Shown here one piece after another: positions 19,852 to 29,110 of a stretch of 64,000 nt of DNA. Numbering within the stretch: position 1 is the first letter of the stretch; every line of letters starts with the position of its first letter. This stretch comes from Allocoleopsis franciscana PCC 7113. GTDB lineage: Bacteria > Cyanobacteriota > Cyanobacteriia > Cyanobacteriales > Coleofasciculaceae. The notes beneath the pieces were generated by a model. It did not search any database. It was not told the origin of the DNA and saw only the letters and a program-made list of their open reading frames with translations. The stretch is taken from positions 7,218,001-7,282,000 of the forward strand of contig NC_019738.1 in assembly GCF_000317515.1 (NCBI RefSeq), read 5' to 3'. Position numbers and translations under genes: made by a program.

Positions 19852-20166
19852 ATGGTCATTGAGTGGCTCAAGGTGAGAGTCTCTCCCGAACTCCGGGAAA
19901 AATTTATTCAAAAAGATGCCGAAATCTGGACATCGATGCTGGCAACTTATCCAGGATTCTTAGGCAAAGAAGTCTGGATTAATCCAGACACACCGACAGA
20001 AGTGATTATTGTCATTCGTTGGGCTAGCCGCGAAGCCTGGGAATCGGTGCCGTCAGACCGGCTCAAACAGGTCGAAAAGCAATTTACCCAAGAGTTTGGA
20101 GAGCAACAAGCCATTATTGAGGCGGCGGAGTATCAAGTCCGAAAATTTCCCCTGGCGTCAAGCTAA
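19852..20166 (+). CDS. TIGR03792-type conserved protein (ABM-like dimeric barrel)
   Basis: This 104-residue protein starts MVIEWLKVRVSPELREKFIQ and contains YPGFLGKEVWINPDTPTEV and VIRWASREAWESVP. The pattern matches a cyanobacterial uncharacterised family with a dimeric alpha-beta barrel fold related to antibiotic-biosynthesis monooxygenases. No catalytic role is established that I know of. It is divergent from the coiled-coil protein gene and precedes the zinc-ribbon gene by 73 bp. Confidence 0.8.
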   Translation: MVIEWLKVRVSPELREKFIQKDAEIWTSMLATYPGFLGKEVWINPDTPTEVIIVIRWASREAWESVPSDRLKQVEKQFTQEFGEQQAIIEAAEYQVRKFPLASS

Positions 20167-20239
20167 AGCCAGACGGCTTTGTATGCCTAAGATAACCTAG
20201 AGGAAAGAGGAATCTGTAAGCGGCTCAGAGCGACGACTC

Positions 20240-20611
20240 ATGCAAAATTGCCCCAAATGCCACCAATCCGTCAGTAGCAGCGCAGTGACTTGTCCCCACT
20301 GTAGAATGGTGCTCAAAGCTTATGGTCATCCAGGTATTACGTTGCACCGAGCCGTGGGAGATACACCACTATGTGACAGTTGCACTTACCATGCGGATGA
20401 TACCTGTAACTTTCCGCAACGTCCCTTGGCTCAGGAGTGCACTCTTTACGACGATATGAACCAGCGTCAGTTAGAGAGAGAGCAGGTTCATAATACCCGT
20501 CCCGACTTAATCACTTCTTTAAGGTTGTACTGTCAGCAACATCCAACCTTGCTCGGTCTAGTAGGCTTGGTAGCTGTGAGTGTGCTGCTAACGGTCATGA
20601 CCTCTAAATGA
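20240..20611 (+). CDS. Zinc-ribbon protein with a C-terminal membrane helix
   Basis: This 123-residue protein begins with a zinc ribbon (CPKCHQSVSSSAVTCPHCRM: two CxxC pairs). A second Cys cluster follows (LCDSCTYHADDTCNFPQRPLA then a Cys in QECTLYD). The chain ends in a single hydrophobic helix, LLGLVGLVAVSVLLTVMTS. The protein is therefore probably tail-anchored with its metal site in the cytoplasm. The Cys-containing middle segment recurs in cyanobacterial hypothetical proteins. No function can be assigned. Confidence 0.8.
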   Translation: MQNCPKCHQSVSSSAVTCPHCRMVLKAYGHPGITLHRAVGDTPLCDSCTYHADDTCNFPQRPLAQECTLYDDMNQRQLEREQVHNTRPDLITSLRLYCQQHPTLLGLVGLVAVSVLLTVMTSK

Positions 20612-20618
20612 ATGAAAA

Positions 20619-20658
20619 ATACAACACAATTATTGACAAAATCTTTTTTTTGTTGTAT
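20619..20658. terminator. Possible bidirectional terminator
   Basis: The 8-nt arms ATACAACA and TGTTGTAT lie in the 64-bp gap between the convergent zinc-ribbon and nblS genes. T and A tracts lie on the appropriate sides. The loop is long (about 24 nt), so confidence is low. Confidence 0.35.
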
Positions 20659-20675
20659 GTGGTTATTTTTGAACA

Positions 20676-22718
20676 CTAAATCAAACTGCTAGCCGCTGTT
20701 GGGGCTTGATTTGTGGATGAGCTGTCAACTTGTGGCGTCTGCTCCACACCTGTATTTTTCTCCTCAAATACATCCAAGTCAAACCAGAAGGTTGTACCAA
20801 CACCAACTTCGCTCAATAAGTGAACTTGGCTGTGATGTTTCTCAATAATATTTCTGACAATGGAAAGCCCTAACCCCGTTCCTTCCAGAGTATGAACTCG
20901 GTTTTCTACACGGAAAAACCGTTCAAAAATCGCTTCTTGGTCTTCTGCATCAATCCCAATGCCTGTATCAGAGACTTCAATTCGCACGGATTTAGACTCA
21001 TTGTGATGATTGAGTGCTGGTTCTATCAGATAGGCGCGAATCGCGATTCGTCCACCGGGTTCCGTAAATTTCAGGGCGTTCCCCACCAAGTTATCAAATA
21101 CTTGGAGTAATAAATCATAATGACCCAAGACCGGAGGCAAGTTGGGTTCAATATCGTGACGCAGTTCAATACCTTTGTCACGCACGTTTAGCTGGTAGGT
21201 TCGCAGCGTCTGTTCTACGGGTTGAGCAATATCTACAGGCTCAAAGTGATAAATTCGACAAGATGTCTCTAGTCGGGATAAATCCAAGACATCATTGACC
21301 AGACGAGTTAAACGGTCAGTTTCGCGATTAGCGGTTTCGAGAAACTCCCGACGCTCGGTTTCTGTCAAATCTTCCCCGTATTCGTGGAGGGTTTCAATAA
21401 AGGATTTGATATTAAACAGGGGTGTCCTCAGTTCGTGAGAGACATTACTGATAAAATTGCTCTTGGCCTCATTCAACTCCACCTCACGGGTAATATCTTG
21501 CACCGTCATGGCAATTCCCTTGAGTGTTTCGCGGTACTGGTCAAACACACGGGTCAAAAGAATGCGAACCGTGCGACCCGCCGGTTGGGTGAGAGTAATC
21601 CGGAACTCTTCTCCTTCACGGTCTTCGCCCTGCCGAAGGTCATCGCTATCGAGATCGGCAGCCGTTTGACCCCCAGCAATTTGATAAAGAGGCCGCGTTA
21701 GTTCCATCGTGACCACGCTAGGCAAGTGATGCAAGACATTTTCCCCCACAATGTCACACCCTTCCCAACCAAAAATGCGTCGTGCAGTCAGGTTAACCAA
21801 CATCACCTGTAAATTGGTGTCAATTAAGACAGCACCATCGGCAATTGTAGAAACCAGCGTCTCTAACTTGGCTTTTTCAGCCGTGAGTTCCTCAATATTT
21901 TGTTCTTCGTAGCTCTTGAGGCGCTCTGCCATTTCATTAAAGCTGAAAATCAGCTCTCCCAGTTCTCCCCCTAAAGGCAGGTCGATTCGTTGCTTGAAAT
22001 TCCCCGCTGCAATATTTTTCACCCCAGTGAGCAGTTCTTTAATGGGCTTCGTAATCATCAAAGCGTTAGAAACAGCGCCCAAAATCACCATCACCCAAAT
22101 CGAGATAAAGACAGCAATGGTCACATCTCGTGTCAAATTTGAGGACGCAACCACATTCTTATTGGGGTTAATGCCAATCGCTAAAACGCCCAAGTACTTG
22201 CCATCATGTCTAAGGGGAACAAAGACATCCGTCACTTCCCCATCCGGCGTCAGGTGTTGCCGCACCATCGGCAACTCCGAGTTACCCGCGTAGTTTTCGG
22301 GCAGCTCAATCCGGCGCTGAATCGTGAGGGAGTTCTGCACCTCAGATTCCGAGAAGGGAATGCCAAAAAAGATTCGACCCTCCGCATCTGCATAGATCAT
22401 GTAGCGCACGCTGGAAGTCGTGCTATAGAAACGGTGGGAAAAACGAGCCACTTCTGTCAGATTGTTTTCCGCAATCTGAGGTGCCACATTAGCTGCCAGC
22501 AACAGACCTAAGTCACGACCGAAGCGAGTATCGTTCATTCTCGCGTCCTGTTGAATCGTGTTCACCGCCCAGAAGGTCAGGCCACTCATGATCAAAGAAA
22601 CGGCTAGTGTCGCTGCCGCCATCAGCCGGGTTTGGAGTGTAAAGTCCGACCACCAATGCGCGATAACTTCTCGTATGGTTTTTAACAAAGCCGAGCCCGG
22701 TTGGTTTACCACGATCAA
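20676..22718 (-). CDS. nblS: Sensor histidine kinase NblS/Hik33/DspA type
   Basis: This kinase controls responses to high light, nutrient stress and cold through RpaB-type regulators in cyanobacteria. The 680-residue protein has TM1 (about 33-54), an extracytoplasmic loop (55-198), TM2 (about 199-221), HAMP (222-275) and PAS (285-405). HisKA follows with phospho-accepting His428 in NVSHELRTP. The ATPase has an N box around FDNLVGNALKF (541-551), G1 DTGIG (584-588) and G2 GTGLGLS (613-619). This order and the N-terminal sequence fit Hik33/NblS. The start at 22718 is a TTG (leucine codon), so the exact start is unsure. purD lies 147 bp upstream on the same strand. Confidence 0.92.
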   Translation of the reverse strand: MIVVNQPGSALLKTIREVIAHWWSDFTLQTRLMAAATLAVSLIMSGLTFWAVNTIQQDARMNDTRFGRDLGLLLAANVAPQIAENNLTEVARFSHRFYSTTSSVRYMIYADAEGRIFFGIPFSESEVQNSLTIQRRIELPENYAGNSELPMVRQHLTPDGEVTDVFVPLRHDGKYLGVLAIGINPNKNVVASSNLTRDVTIAVFISIWVMVILGAVSNALMITKPIKELLTGVKNIAAGNFKQRIDLPLGGELGELIFSFNEMAERLKSYEEQNIEELTAEKAKLETLVSTIADGAVLIDTNLQVMLVNLTARRIFGWEGCDIVGENVLHHLPSVVTMELTRPLYQIAGGQTAADLDSDDLRQGEDREGEEFRITLTQPAGRTVRILLTRVFDQYRETLKGIAMTVQDITREVELNEAKSNFISNVSHELRTPLFNIKSFIETLHEYGEDLTETERREFLETANRETDRLTRLVNDVLDLSRLETSCRIYHFEPVDIAQPVEQTLRTYQLNVRDKGIELRHDIEPNLPPVLGHYDLLLQVFDNLVGNALKFTEPGGRIAIRAYLIEPALNHHNESKSVRIEVSDTGIGIDAEDQEAIFERFFRVENRVHTLEGTGLGLSIVRNIIEKHHSQVHLLSEVGVGTTFWFDLDVFEEKNTGVEQTPQVDSSSTNQAPTAASSLI

Positions 22719-22864
22719 CAGAACAATCTTCTCAAAGGTAGATGCTTAGGTTCTCAGAAATCGTTTCCCAAGAAAGCGTCTCCCCTTTATATATATATAA
22801 CGATTTGCTAGACGCTCACGTTATTTAGAGAGAGTAGAGGCAACAAATATACTTTTAATCGCCT

Positions 22865-24151
22865 TTAATCGTGGGAGGAATCCGATTTGATCGCTCGATG
22901 ACCGATATCTTTACGGTAATACATTCCCTCAAACTGAATCAAATCGATCGCTTTGTAAGCTCCTGCGATCGCAAGAGCCAAAGTGTCCCCGGTTGCCGTC
23001 ACTCCTAGTACGCGACCGCCATCTGTCAAGAGCTGTTGCTGCTTGAGCTGAGTACCCGCTTGGAATACAGTAGCACCAAGTTGTTCGGCTTGTTCGATTC
23101 CCGTAATCACCTGACCTTTGGGGTAGGCACCTGGATACCCTTGAGCAGCAGCAACAACACAAGCTGCGGCACCCGATTTCCAAGCAATGGGTGGGAATTG
23201 CGCGAGTCGCTGTTGGGTACAAGCTAGCAACAATTCGTCCAGGGGAGTTTCGAGTAAAGGTAAGATGGCTTGAGTTTCTGGATCGCCGAAACGACAATTA
23301 AATTCCAGAACCATCGGGTCACCTTGGGGCGTAATCATCAATCCAGCATAGAGAACCCCCCTGTAATCAATACCACGTTGCCGTAACGCATCTACTGTCG
23401 GCTGGAGAATTTCTTGCTCAATGCGTTCCATCAAGGCGGGTGTGGCAATGGGTGCTGGGGCATAAACTCCCATTCCCCCCGTATTTTCTCCAGTATCGCC
23501 CTCTCCAATTCGCTTGTGGTCTTGTGCAGGTAGCAAAGGGCGTACTGTTAAGCCATCCGTTAGGGCTAAAACCGAAACTTCTTCACCCGTCACACACTCT
23601 TCAATCACCACAGGAGTCAACCCACTTTTGAAAAGTGACTCAACCGCCGCCTTTGCCTCTTCCACTGTGGCAGCAACCGTTACCCCCTTGCCCGCCGCTA
23701 ATCCATCCGCTTTAACAACAATGGGCGCACCTTGCGCTGTGACATAATCTATTGCCGCCTGAGCATTCGTGAAAATCTCACACCGAGGTGTGGGAATTCC
23801 CGCCTCTTGCATCAAAGACTTCGCCCAGTATTTACTCGATTCAATCTGTGCGCCTTCCTGAGTAGGGCCAAAAACCATGAGGTTTGGGTTGTGTTGTTGG
23901 AAGTAGTCTGTAATTCCCAAAGATAGGGGGAGTTCTGGGCCGACAACCACCAATGTTACATTCTGAACCAGAGCAAATCGAGCCATTCCCTCAAAATCAT
24001 CGACTCGTAAGGAAACATTCTGGCAACGCTCTGTTGTGGCTGTGCCACCATTACCAGGAATACATATCACCTGCCGAATGTGCTGAGATTGCAACAGTTT
24101 CCAAGCCAGGGCATGTTCGCGTCCCCCATTGCCAACCACCAAAACCTTCAC
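22865..24151 (-). CDS. purD: Phosphoribosylamine-glycine ligase (GARS)
   Basis: PurD joins glycine to 5-phosphoribosylamine with ATP in the second step of purine synthesis. The 428-residue protein starts MKVLVVGNGGREHALAWKLL, the standard N-terminal domain. The ATP-grasp region follows (VVKADGLAAGKGVTVA, GEEVSVLALTDG), with the family signature FNCRFGDPETQ near residue 290. Length and motifs are normal. nblS lies downstream on the same strand, and purD next to nblS is known in other cyanobacteria. Confidence 0.98.
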   Translation of the reverse strand: MKVLVVGNGGREHALAWKLLQSQHIRQVICIPGNGGTATTERCQNVSLRVDDFEGMARFALVQNVTLVVVGPELPLSLGITDYFQQHNPNLMVFGPTQEGAQIESSKYWAKSLMQEAGIPTPRCEIFTNAQAAIDYVTAQGAPIVVKADGLAAGKGVTVAATVEEAKAAVESLFKSGLTPVVIEECVTGEEVSVLALTDGLTVRPLLPAQDHKRIGEGDTGENTGGMGVYAPAPIATPALMERIEQEILQPTVDALRQRGIDYRGVLYAGLMITPQGDPMVLEFNCRFGDPETQAILPLLETPLDELLLACTQQRLAQFPPIAWKSGAAACVVAAAQGYPGAYPKGQVITGIEQAEQLGATVFQAGTQLKQQQLLTDGGRVLGVTATGDTLALAIAGAYKAIDLIQFEGMYYRKDIGHRAIKSDSSHD

Positions 24152-24264
24152 GTTAGCTTTATGCTCCAGAAGAATTGAACTTTCAAGAGTTTACACTGCC
24201 AATCAACGGCAGCACCTCTATTGGGCACTCTCGTTGATGTTAAACCTGTTGTGGGATAGGTATC

Positions 24265-24301
24265 CTAGTGCAACGTGGCGGAAATAAGTGACCAGCTAAA
24301 A
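24265..24301. repeat. Dispersed repeat, copy 1
   Basis: The 37-bp stretch starting CTAGTGCAACGTGGCGG matches 55080-55116 at 30 of 37 positions. Neither copy lies in a gene. It may be the end of a mobile or interspersed element. Confidence 0.6.
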
Positions 24302-24424
24302 TCTCCCCCTTGTCCCCCTTGTTGCTGGAAGGTGGTCACAAACTTTTGCCGTCCTCCACTAGTTGTCCGCCTCATGGCAGTTCAATTGGGAATAGCTGAC
24401 TTTCCTGATTCCTGTCCGAACTTA

Positions 24425-24569
24425 AATGTCACTGACTTAAGCCCTGAACTAAAGTTCGCGCTAACAGCTAAAACCCGTTGAAACGGGTTAAAAAGCTTAT
24501 CCAGTAAGCTTTAGCTTACTTCAGCTTTGAGCCTGAAATTTATTTCAAGGCTCTTATGTCAGTGCCATT
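24425..24569. mobile_element. MITE-like palindromic element
   Basis: The termini AATGTCACTGACTTAAG (24425-24441) and CTTATGTCAGTGCCATT (24553-24569) are inverted repeats with 15 of 17 matches. The interior has perfect hairpins: AACCCGTT/AACGGGTT (24472-24489) and AGTAAGCT/AGCTTACT (24503-24520). At 145 bp it has no coding capacity, as expected for a miniature element moved by a transposase elsewhere. I see no clear target-site duplication. Confidence 0.65.
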
Positions 24570-24578
24570 CGTCCTAAC

Positions 24579-26015
24579 CTAATCCTTCATGGCTTTTTGC
24601 TGCTGATAACGCTCTTTAAACAAACGCTGTTGTTGTTTGTGATCCACAATCGGAGCCGGATAATTGAGAGCGTGGCGCTCAAGCGGGGGTATGTCACCAC
24701 TAATCAGGTACTCAGTATCCACACTCCGCAATTCAGGTAGCCATTCTCGAATATATTCACCTTCAGGGTCAAATTTTTTGGCTTGACTGGCTGGGTTAAA
24801 AATCCGTAGGGGTTTGGGGTCCATTCCACTCGAAGCACTCCACTGCCAGCCGCCGTTATTTGCCGAAAGGTCGGCGTCGTATAACTTTTGCAGGAAGTAT
24901 TTTTCTCCCCATTGCCAGTTGATCAGTAAGTCTTTGGTGAGAAAACTGGCAACAATCATACGGCAACGGTTGTGCATCCACCCCAAGGTGTTGAGTTGAC
25001 GCATGGCAGCATCTACGATGGGGTACCCGGTTTTACCCTCACACCAGGCTTGGAAAAGCTGTGGATTATTATCCCAAGGGAAATCTTTAAAAGTATCGCG
25101 ATAAGGCCCATCCGCGAGTTCTGGAAAGTGATACAGCGCGTGTTGATAGAACTCTCGCCATGCTAATTCCTTTTGCCATGCCTGGATGCTAGCTTGGGTT
25201 TCATCACTACGGCTATTTTTCAAAGCTGCGATCGTTGCCGCCCAAACGGTACGAATCCCGATCGCACCAAATTTTAGCGCGGCACTCAGTTCAGATGTGC
25301 CCTTGATCGCCGGGAAATTGCGTTGTTCTTCATACTCGGTAATGGCATGAGTACTAAATTCCGCCAACTTGGCTTGTGCTGCCTCTTCTCCGGGTTGCGT
25401 CAACAGTTCATTGTCCCAGACAAAGCCTAAATCCTTGGCGGTTGGGAGTGCGATCGCTCCCGCTTGTTGCGCTGTCTCCTGTTCTTCTGGGGTGAGTCCC
25501 TCAGCCTGGTGGAGGGTGTCTACAGGAGCCATTTTGGCTTGGTTACTCCAGTTTTTCCAGAAGGGAGTGTATACCGTGTAAGGTTCCTGGGATTTTGAGT
25601 GAATTTCTTCCGGGGCGTGCAGTAGTTGATCCCAGTGGTGGTGTACCTCAATCCCCTTCTGGGTGAGCGCATCACTGACAAGGCGATCGCGCTGTTTAGA
25701 ATACGGCTCAACATCCCAATTCCAGAAAATGGCTTTCGCCTTGAGCGCGGCTGCAAGGTCTGGCAGCGCCTTACACGGGTCGTCGTGCAGAATGAGCAAT
25801 TGACTACCCGCCTGGGTGTAACCCTGTTGAAGGGACTGCAAACAGCCAATCATGTAACTTACTCTTGCCGGAGCCACATCATCCCGTTCCAGGATGTTGG
25901 GATCGAGACAGAAGACTCCTACCACTTTTTGGCTGCTTGCCCTTGCGGCGGCGAGTCCAATGTTATCTGAGATGCGTAAATCGCGGCGGTGCCAGAACAA
26001 AATTAAGTCAGACAT
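24579..26015 (-). CDS. phrA: Deoxyribodipyrimidine photolyase (class I CPD type)
   Basis: The photolyase uses blue light to split cyclobutane pyrimidine dimers. The 478-residue protein starts [20 protein letters not shown], the usual N-terminal antenna domain. The C-terminal FAD domain contains [60 protein letters not shown] and [20 protein letters not shown]. These match the FAD and DNA contacts of class I photolyases. Cyanobacterial members usually carry an 8-HDF-type antenna, but that cannot be read directly here. It is followed by a MITE-like element and preceded by an ADP-ribosylglycohydrolase gene. Confidence 0.95.
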   Translation of the reverse strand: MSDLILFWHRRDLRISDNIGLAAARASSQKVVGVFCLDPNILERDDVAPARVSYMIGCLQSLQQGYTQAGSQLLILHDDPCKALPDLAAALKAKAIFWNWDVEPYSKQRDRLVSDALTQKGIEVHHHWDQLLHAPEEIHSKSQEPYTVYTPFWKNWSNQAKMAPVDTLHQAEGLTPEEQETAQQAGAIALPTAKDLGFVWDNELLTQPGEEAAQAKLAEFSTHAITEYEEQRNFPAIKGTSELSAALKFGAIGIRTVWAATIAALKNSRSDETQASIQAWQKELAWREFYQHALYHFPELADGPYRDTFKDFPWDNNPQLFQAWCEGKTGYPIVDAAMRQLNTLGWMHNRCRMIVASFLTKDLLINWQWGEKYFLQKLYDADLSANNGGWQWSASSGMDPKPLRIFNPASQAKKFDPEGEYIREWLPELRSVDTEYLISGDIPPLERHALNYPAPIVDHKQQQRLFKERYQQQKAMKD

Positions 26016-26100
26016 TCAATCCAAGCTGAGCAAAGAAGGCTTATTTTGTCAGCTTAGAGTCAATTGAGGCTTTGTGAGGAGTTCCTGACGCAAAGGGACT

Positions 26101-26958
26101 CTAAACGTTTGCCAAATCGGGTTCGCGTCGAGCCATCAGTTGCTTGTCGAGTTGGATAATATAATCCCTGCCGTAGGTGCCATTTTCTAACCCGTCGATG
26201 AGATGATCGGGAAGGTCTTGCGTGATTTCATGGCTACAGGCAGCGGCGGCAAGTGCGATCGCACCGACTGTATCCACATCTCCGGTAAAGGCGATGCAAT
26301 CCTTGAGCAGTTCGCTGAGGGAATCATTCCGCATGACAGCCGTAATCGCCGCCCTGACACTCATCCAGCCTTTTGATCGGACTTCTCCCTGCCACGGTTT
26401 TGACCATTCACCAAAGACGTGAGTTTCGAGAAACTGCCCTAGTTCCTTTTTTTCGCCCAACTGGTAAATAAAGTAATGGGACATCAAGGCGGCGGCGATC
26501 GCAGCGTTGATTCCATCGGGTGTGTTGTGGGTGATTGCGGCTTGGATGGTTGTGGCTTCAATCACTTGCTCAATCGTTGGTAAAACGCCAATCGGTGCCG
26601 CACGCATCGCCGCACCGCTTTTATCACTCGTCCAAGTGATATTCTCTAAAAACTGCTTTCCATCCTGGACTTGGAGCAAAAAGCGATAAAACTTTCCGGC
26701 ATAGCCTTCTCGCGGATCGCGCTTAAAGGTGGTGACGAACCGATGAGCCAAAACTTCTGGTGTCCAAGGTTCCCCAGCGACTAACGTTTCTGCGATCGCA
26801 AGACTCATCTGGGTGTCGTCAGTGTAGCAACCCGGTTTGATTTGATGACGGGGATGCTGTACATAACGGCTCAAATCGTTGTCACGCTGAACCAATTCGC
26901 TATCCGCGTATTCAAAGCCAGCGCCATAAGCATCCCCGATTGCCAACTCCAGCAACAT
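26101..26958 (-). CDS. ADP-ribosylglycohydrolase family protein
   Basis: Members of this family remove ADP-ribose from proteins or small molecules using two Mg2+ ions. The 285-residue protein has GDAYGAGFEYAD near the N-terminus and YTDDTQMSLAIAE (the metal-binding DDT motif). A THNTPDGINAAIAAALMSHY segment and the C-terminal TGDVDTVGAIALAAAACS follow, the latter with the second Asp cluster. These fit the DraG/ARH fold. The substrate is unknown. It lies 75 bp downstream of the Nudix gene on the same strand, a plausible functional pair. Confidence 0.88.
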   Translation of the reverse strand: MLLELAIGDAYGAGFEYADSELVQRDNDLSRYVQHPRHQIKPGCYTDDTQMSLAIAETLVAGEPWTPEVLAHRFVTTFKRDPREGYAGKFYRFLLQVQDGKQFLENITWTSDKSGAAMRAAPIGVLPTIEQVIEATTIQAAITHNTPDGINAAIAAALMSHYFIYQLGEKKELGQFLETHVFGEWSKPWQGEVRSKGWMSVRAAITAVMRNDSLSELLKDCIAFTGDVDTVGAIALAAAACSHEITQDLPDHLIDGLENGTYGRDYIIQLDKQLMARREPDLANV

Positions 26959-27032
26959 TGAATAAACTTACCTAATGAATTTTCCTCAGTTGTATCAGAT
27001 CGAGTTGGCAGAATTTATATTTCAGGAAAGGA

Positions 27033-27581
27033 CTATTTCAGGAAAGGACGTGCTAGGAAAAAGCTGGAGATAGATTTGGCATCTATGGGTTCTCCTGCTA
27101 GGATGGCTTCCTCTAACTCTTGAGGCGTCATCAACACGTTTTCCATATCTTCATCCGCATCTCGATTGGGTGGCGCTTCCAGCTTTTCCAAATCCTGAGC
27201 AAGAAAGGCGTAAATGAATTCGTCTGAATAACCGGGTGCGACCGGAAATTTACCTAATTTTTGCCATTTATGGGCACGGTAGCCCGTTTCTTCTTCAATT
27301 TCTCGTTTGATGGTGTCCTCTGGAGATTCATGATGTTCTACAGTTCCAGCGGGAAACTCTAAAAGACGTCCTTGCAGGGCAAAGCGATATTGCCGCAATA
27401 GGATCAGTTTGCCATCGGGTGTTACGGGTACAGCCAGGGCACCACCTGGGTGACGAATGCATTCCCAATCTCCCCGTGAATTGTTGGGAAGACGGAGGTT
27501 GCTGACTTCAAAACTAAATTTACGACCCTGATAAACCAGGCGTTGTTTCAGTAATTGAGGGGGTTCGCGACCGATTAGCAT
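27033..27581 (-). CDS. Nudix hydrolase (ADP-ribose pyrophosphatase-like)
   Basis: This 182-residue protein has an N-terminal beta segment (LLKQRLVYQGRKFSFEVSNL) and the Nudix box GTVEHHESPEDTIKREIEEE followed by TGY. The box matches GX5EX7REUXEEXGU. The lead-in RLLEFPAG before it is typical of ADP-ribose pyrophosphatases. It would hydrolyse ADP-ribose or a related nucleoside diphosphate to AMP and a sugar phosphate. Substrate choice is inferred from the family. folK lies 66 bp upstream and the ADP-ribosylglycohydrolase gene 74 bp downstream, all on the minus strand. Confidence 0.9.
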   Translation of the reverse strand: MLIGREPPQLLKQRLVYQGRKFSFEVSNLRLPNNSRGDWECIRHPGGALAVPVTPDGKLILLRQYRFALQGRLLEFPAGTVEHHESPEDTIKREIEEETGYRAHKWQKLGKFPVAPGYSDEFIYAFLAQDLEKLEAPPNRDADEDMENVLMTPQELEEAILAGEPIDAKSISSFFLARPFLK

Positions 27582-27647
27582 AAACAGTTAAAAGGTTGTG
27601 GTTTGGAAAATTAAAAGCCTGAATTGCTTTTAGATGAACCTTGAAAT

Positions 27648-28181
27648 TCAAAGCCTGCGGACTCCTGAACAGTCTACCCTTTGTACCAGTTGTGCGATCG
27701 ATTGTCCGGAAACTGGCTCAATCCAATCGGGCGCAATCTCCGCTAAAGGTACGAGGACAAATGCCCGTTCTGTGAGGCGAGGATGGGGCAGTTGAAGATG
27801 GGGTAGATTTAGGATTAAGTCATCAAACAGCAATAAATCCAGATCCAGGGTTCTCGGCCCCCAGCGTTCTTGACGGACTCTACCAAATTGGACTTCAATT
27901 TTCAGTAAAGTTGCTAACAGTTCTTGTGGCGTAAGCTGCACTTCTAGCAAGGCACAGCCGTTGAGGTAATCCGGTTGGGGGGGACCAACGGGCGCTGTTT
28001 GGTACCAACTGGACTGGGCTTTTAAGGTGATTCCTAGGGTTTGATCTAAGATTTCGAGAGCGCTTTCGAGGATGGTACGGGAGTCACCGAGATTGCTACC
28101 CAGAGCGATTGCGCTCTGTATACTAGCTGGGGCAATCGTGCTTGGCGAAAACTGTCCTAACGTATATTGTTCAGATTTCAT
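27648..28181 (-). CDS. folK: HPPK: 6-hydroxymethyl-dihydropterin pyrophosphokinase
   Basis: FolK transfers pyrophosphate from ATP to 6-hydroxymethyl-7,8-dihydropterin in folate synthesis. From the ATG at 28181 the protein is 177 residues. An upstream in-frame start at 28283 would add 34 residues with no family match. HPPK motifs are visible: AIALGSNLGDSR, SSWYQTAPVGPPQPDYLNG, FGRVRQERWGPRTLDLDLLL (the RWGPRxLDLDLL signature) and LPHPRLTERAFVLVPLAEI. It heads the minus-strand run folK, Nudix, ADP-ribosylglycohydrolase, phrA. Confidence 0.94.
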   Translation of the reverse strand: MKSEQYTLGQFSPSTIAPASIQSAIALGSNLGDSRTILESALEILDQTLGITLKAQSSWYQTAPVGPPQPDYLNGCALLEVQLTPQELLATLLKIEVQFGRVRQERWGPRTLDLDLLLFDDLILNLPHLQLPHPRLTERAFVLVPLAEIAPDWIEPVSGQSIAQLVQRVDCSGVRRL

Positions 28182-28388
28182 ACGGATTGGAGGCTTACGG
28201 CGCAAGCCGTTGAATGCAACCCAAACGGAATTAGACACAAGTTGGCTGATGAGAGCCATTCCCATGCCATTATCCTCGCCCATGGGGCTAAGCGGTCAAC
28301 GTCAAGGTTGCAATGAGAAAGCCAAAATGCGCCGTAACCTCCTGAGCGCTCAAAGCAATTGTGAGTGAACAGTCGTAGGTTTAGACTG

Positions 28389-28844
28389 TTAGCTATCTGT
28401 ACCCAAAATCTGATTTTTCAGGGATTTAACTTGATCAGATAACTCTTGGCGGTTGGGAGCTGTCAGTAAATAGCGGTAAATAAACCAAGCTGTATAACCA
28501 ATGCCAATCAGCTCCAATGTCGGTGCAATTAAGGGAATGTCATCCAGCGCATCCAGCAGAGCTAAAATTAGTTTGACCGTGACCAAAGAGCCGACGATCA
28601 GAGCAATAGTTCCCAACGGCCCCTTGTTTTCCGCAAAAAAGCGGGTAACGTAACCGGGTAAAGTTTGTAGAAAGGTGGCTACTCGTTCCCCATACTGCTT
28701 CCATTGAGCATTAGAGGATTCTGTGGGCGAATCTGAGGGCAACAAAAGCTTCGTTCCTCCGTTATTAACTTCTATGACTTCGGGTTGTTCAACTTCAGCA
28801 GCGATATAATCTGACGAGTCTGGTCTTACCGTTTCAGGATTCAT
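28389..28844 (-). CDS. CAAD/CURT1-like membrane protein
   Basis: This 151-residue protein starts at the ATG at 28844 (MNPETVRPDSSDYIAAEVEQ). An upstream in-frame start adds 25 residues that do not look conserved. The N-terminal half is polar. Two transmembrane helices follow (about GTIALIVGSLVTVKLILALL and the AWFIYRYLL region), with an amphipathic tail. This is the CAAD domain, related to plant CURT1 and cyanobacterial CurT proteins that shape thylakoid edges. Whether this paralogue bends membranes is an inference. Confidence 0.85.
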   Translation of the reverse strand: MNPETVRPDSSDYIAAEVEQPEVIEVNNGGTKLLLPSDSPTESSNAQWKQYGERVATFLQTLPGYVTRFFAENKGPLGTIALIVGSLVTVKLILALLDALDDIPLIAPTLELIGIGYTAWFIYRYLLTAPNRQELSDQVKSLKNQILGTDS

Positions 28845-29110
28845 AATCGATTTTCGTAAATGACCACTAAAAACTCTGTGCTGAGCAATGTCTTTACTAT
28901 CAGCAGAACATTGACACAATTGTCAATTCATTTTGTTACCTTTTAGAGATAATAAATACTCTCAGCCGAGTCTCTCATCCTCAGTTTCAATGCGCCAGAC
29001 AAAAACGCCATGCCTCTAAAGGCTTATATTCTTGAATGGAGTAGTGCAGGCATTGCTGCTTCTGGCATCGACTAAATCCTACTATTGGCTCAGCACAGGG
29101 CAAATTTTTT

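Larger units (their letters stand above)
24152..24578. other. Intergenic region with dispersed repeats
   Basis: This stretch lies between purD and the photolyase gene and I see no gene in it. It holds a 37-bp dispersed repeat (24265-24301) that recurs at 55080, and a 145-bp MITE-like element (24425-24569) directly beside the photolyase stop codon. Confidence 0.7.

Noticed and set aside
22780-22864. Riboswitch or HLR1 site upstream of nblS
   Set aside because: The AT-rich TATATATATA stretch is conspicuous, but I could not match it to a riboswitch fold or a paired HLR1 direct repeat.
24472-24520. CRISPR array or rho-independent terminator series
   Set aside because: The palindromes are different from each other and lie within one element with terminal inverted repeats. 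No regularly spaced repeat or cas gene is present.
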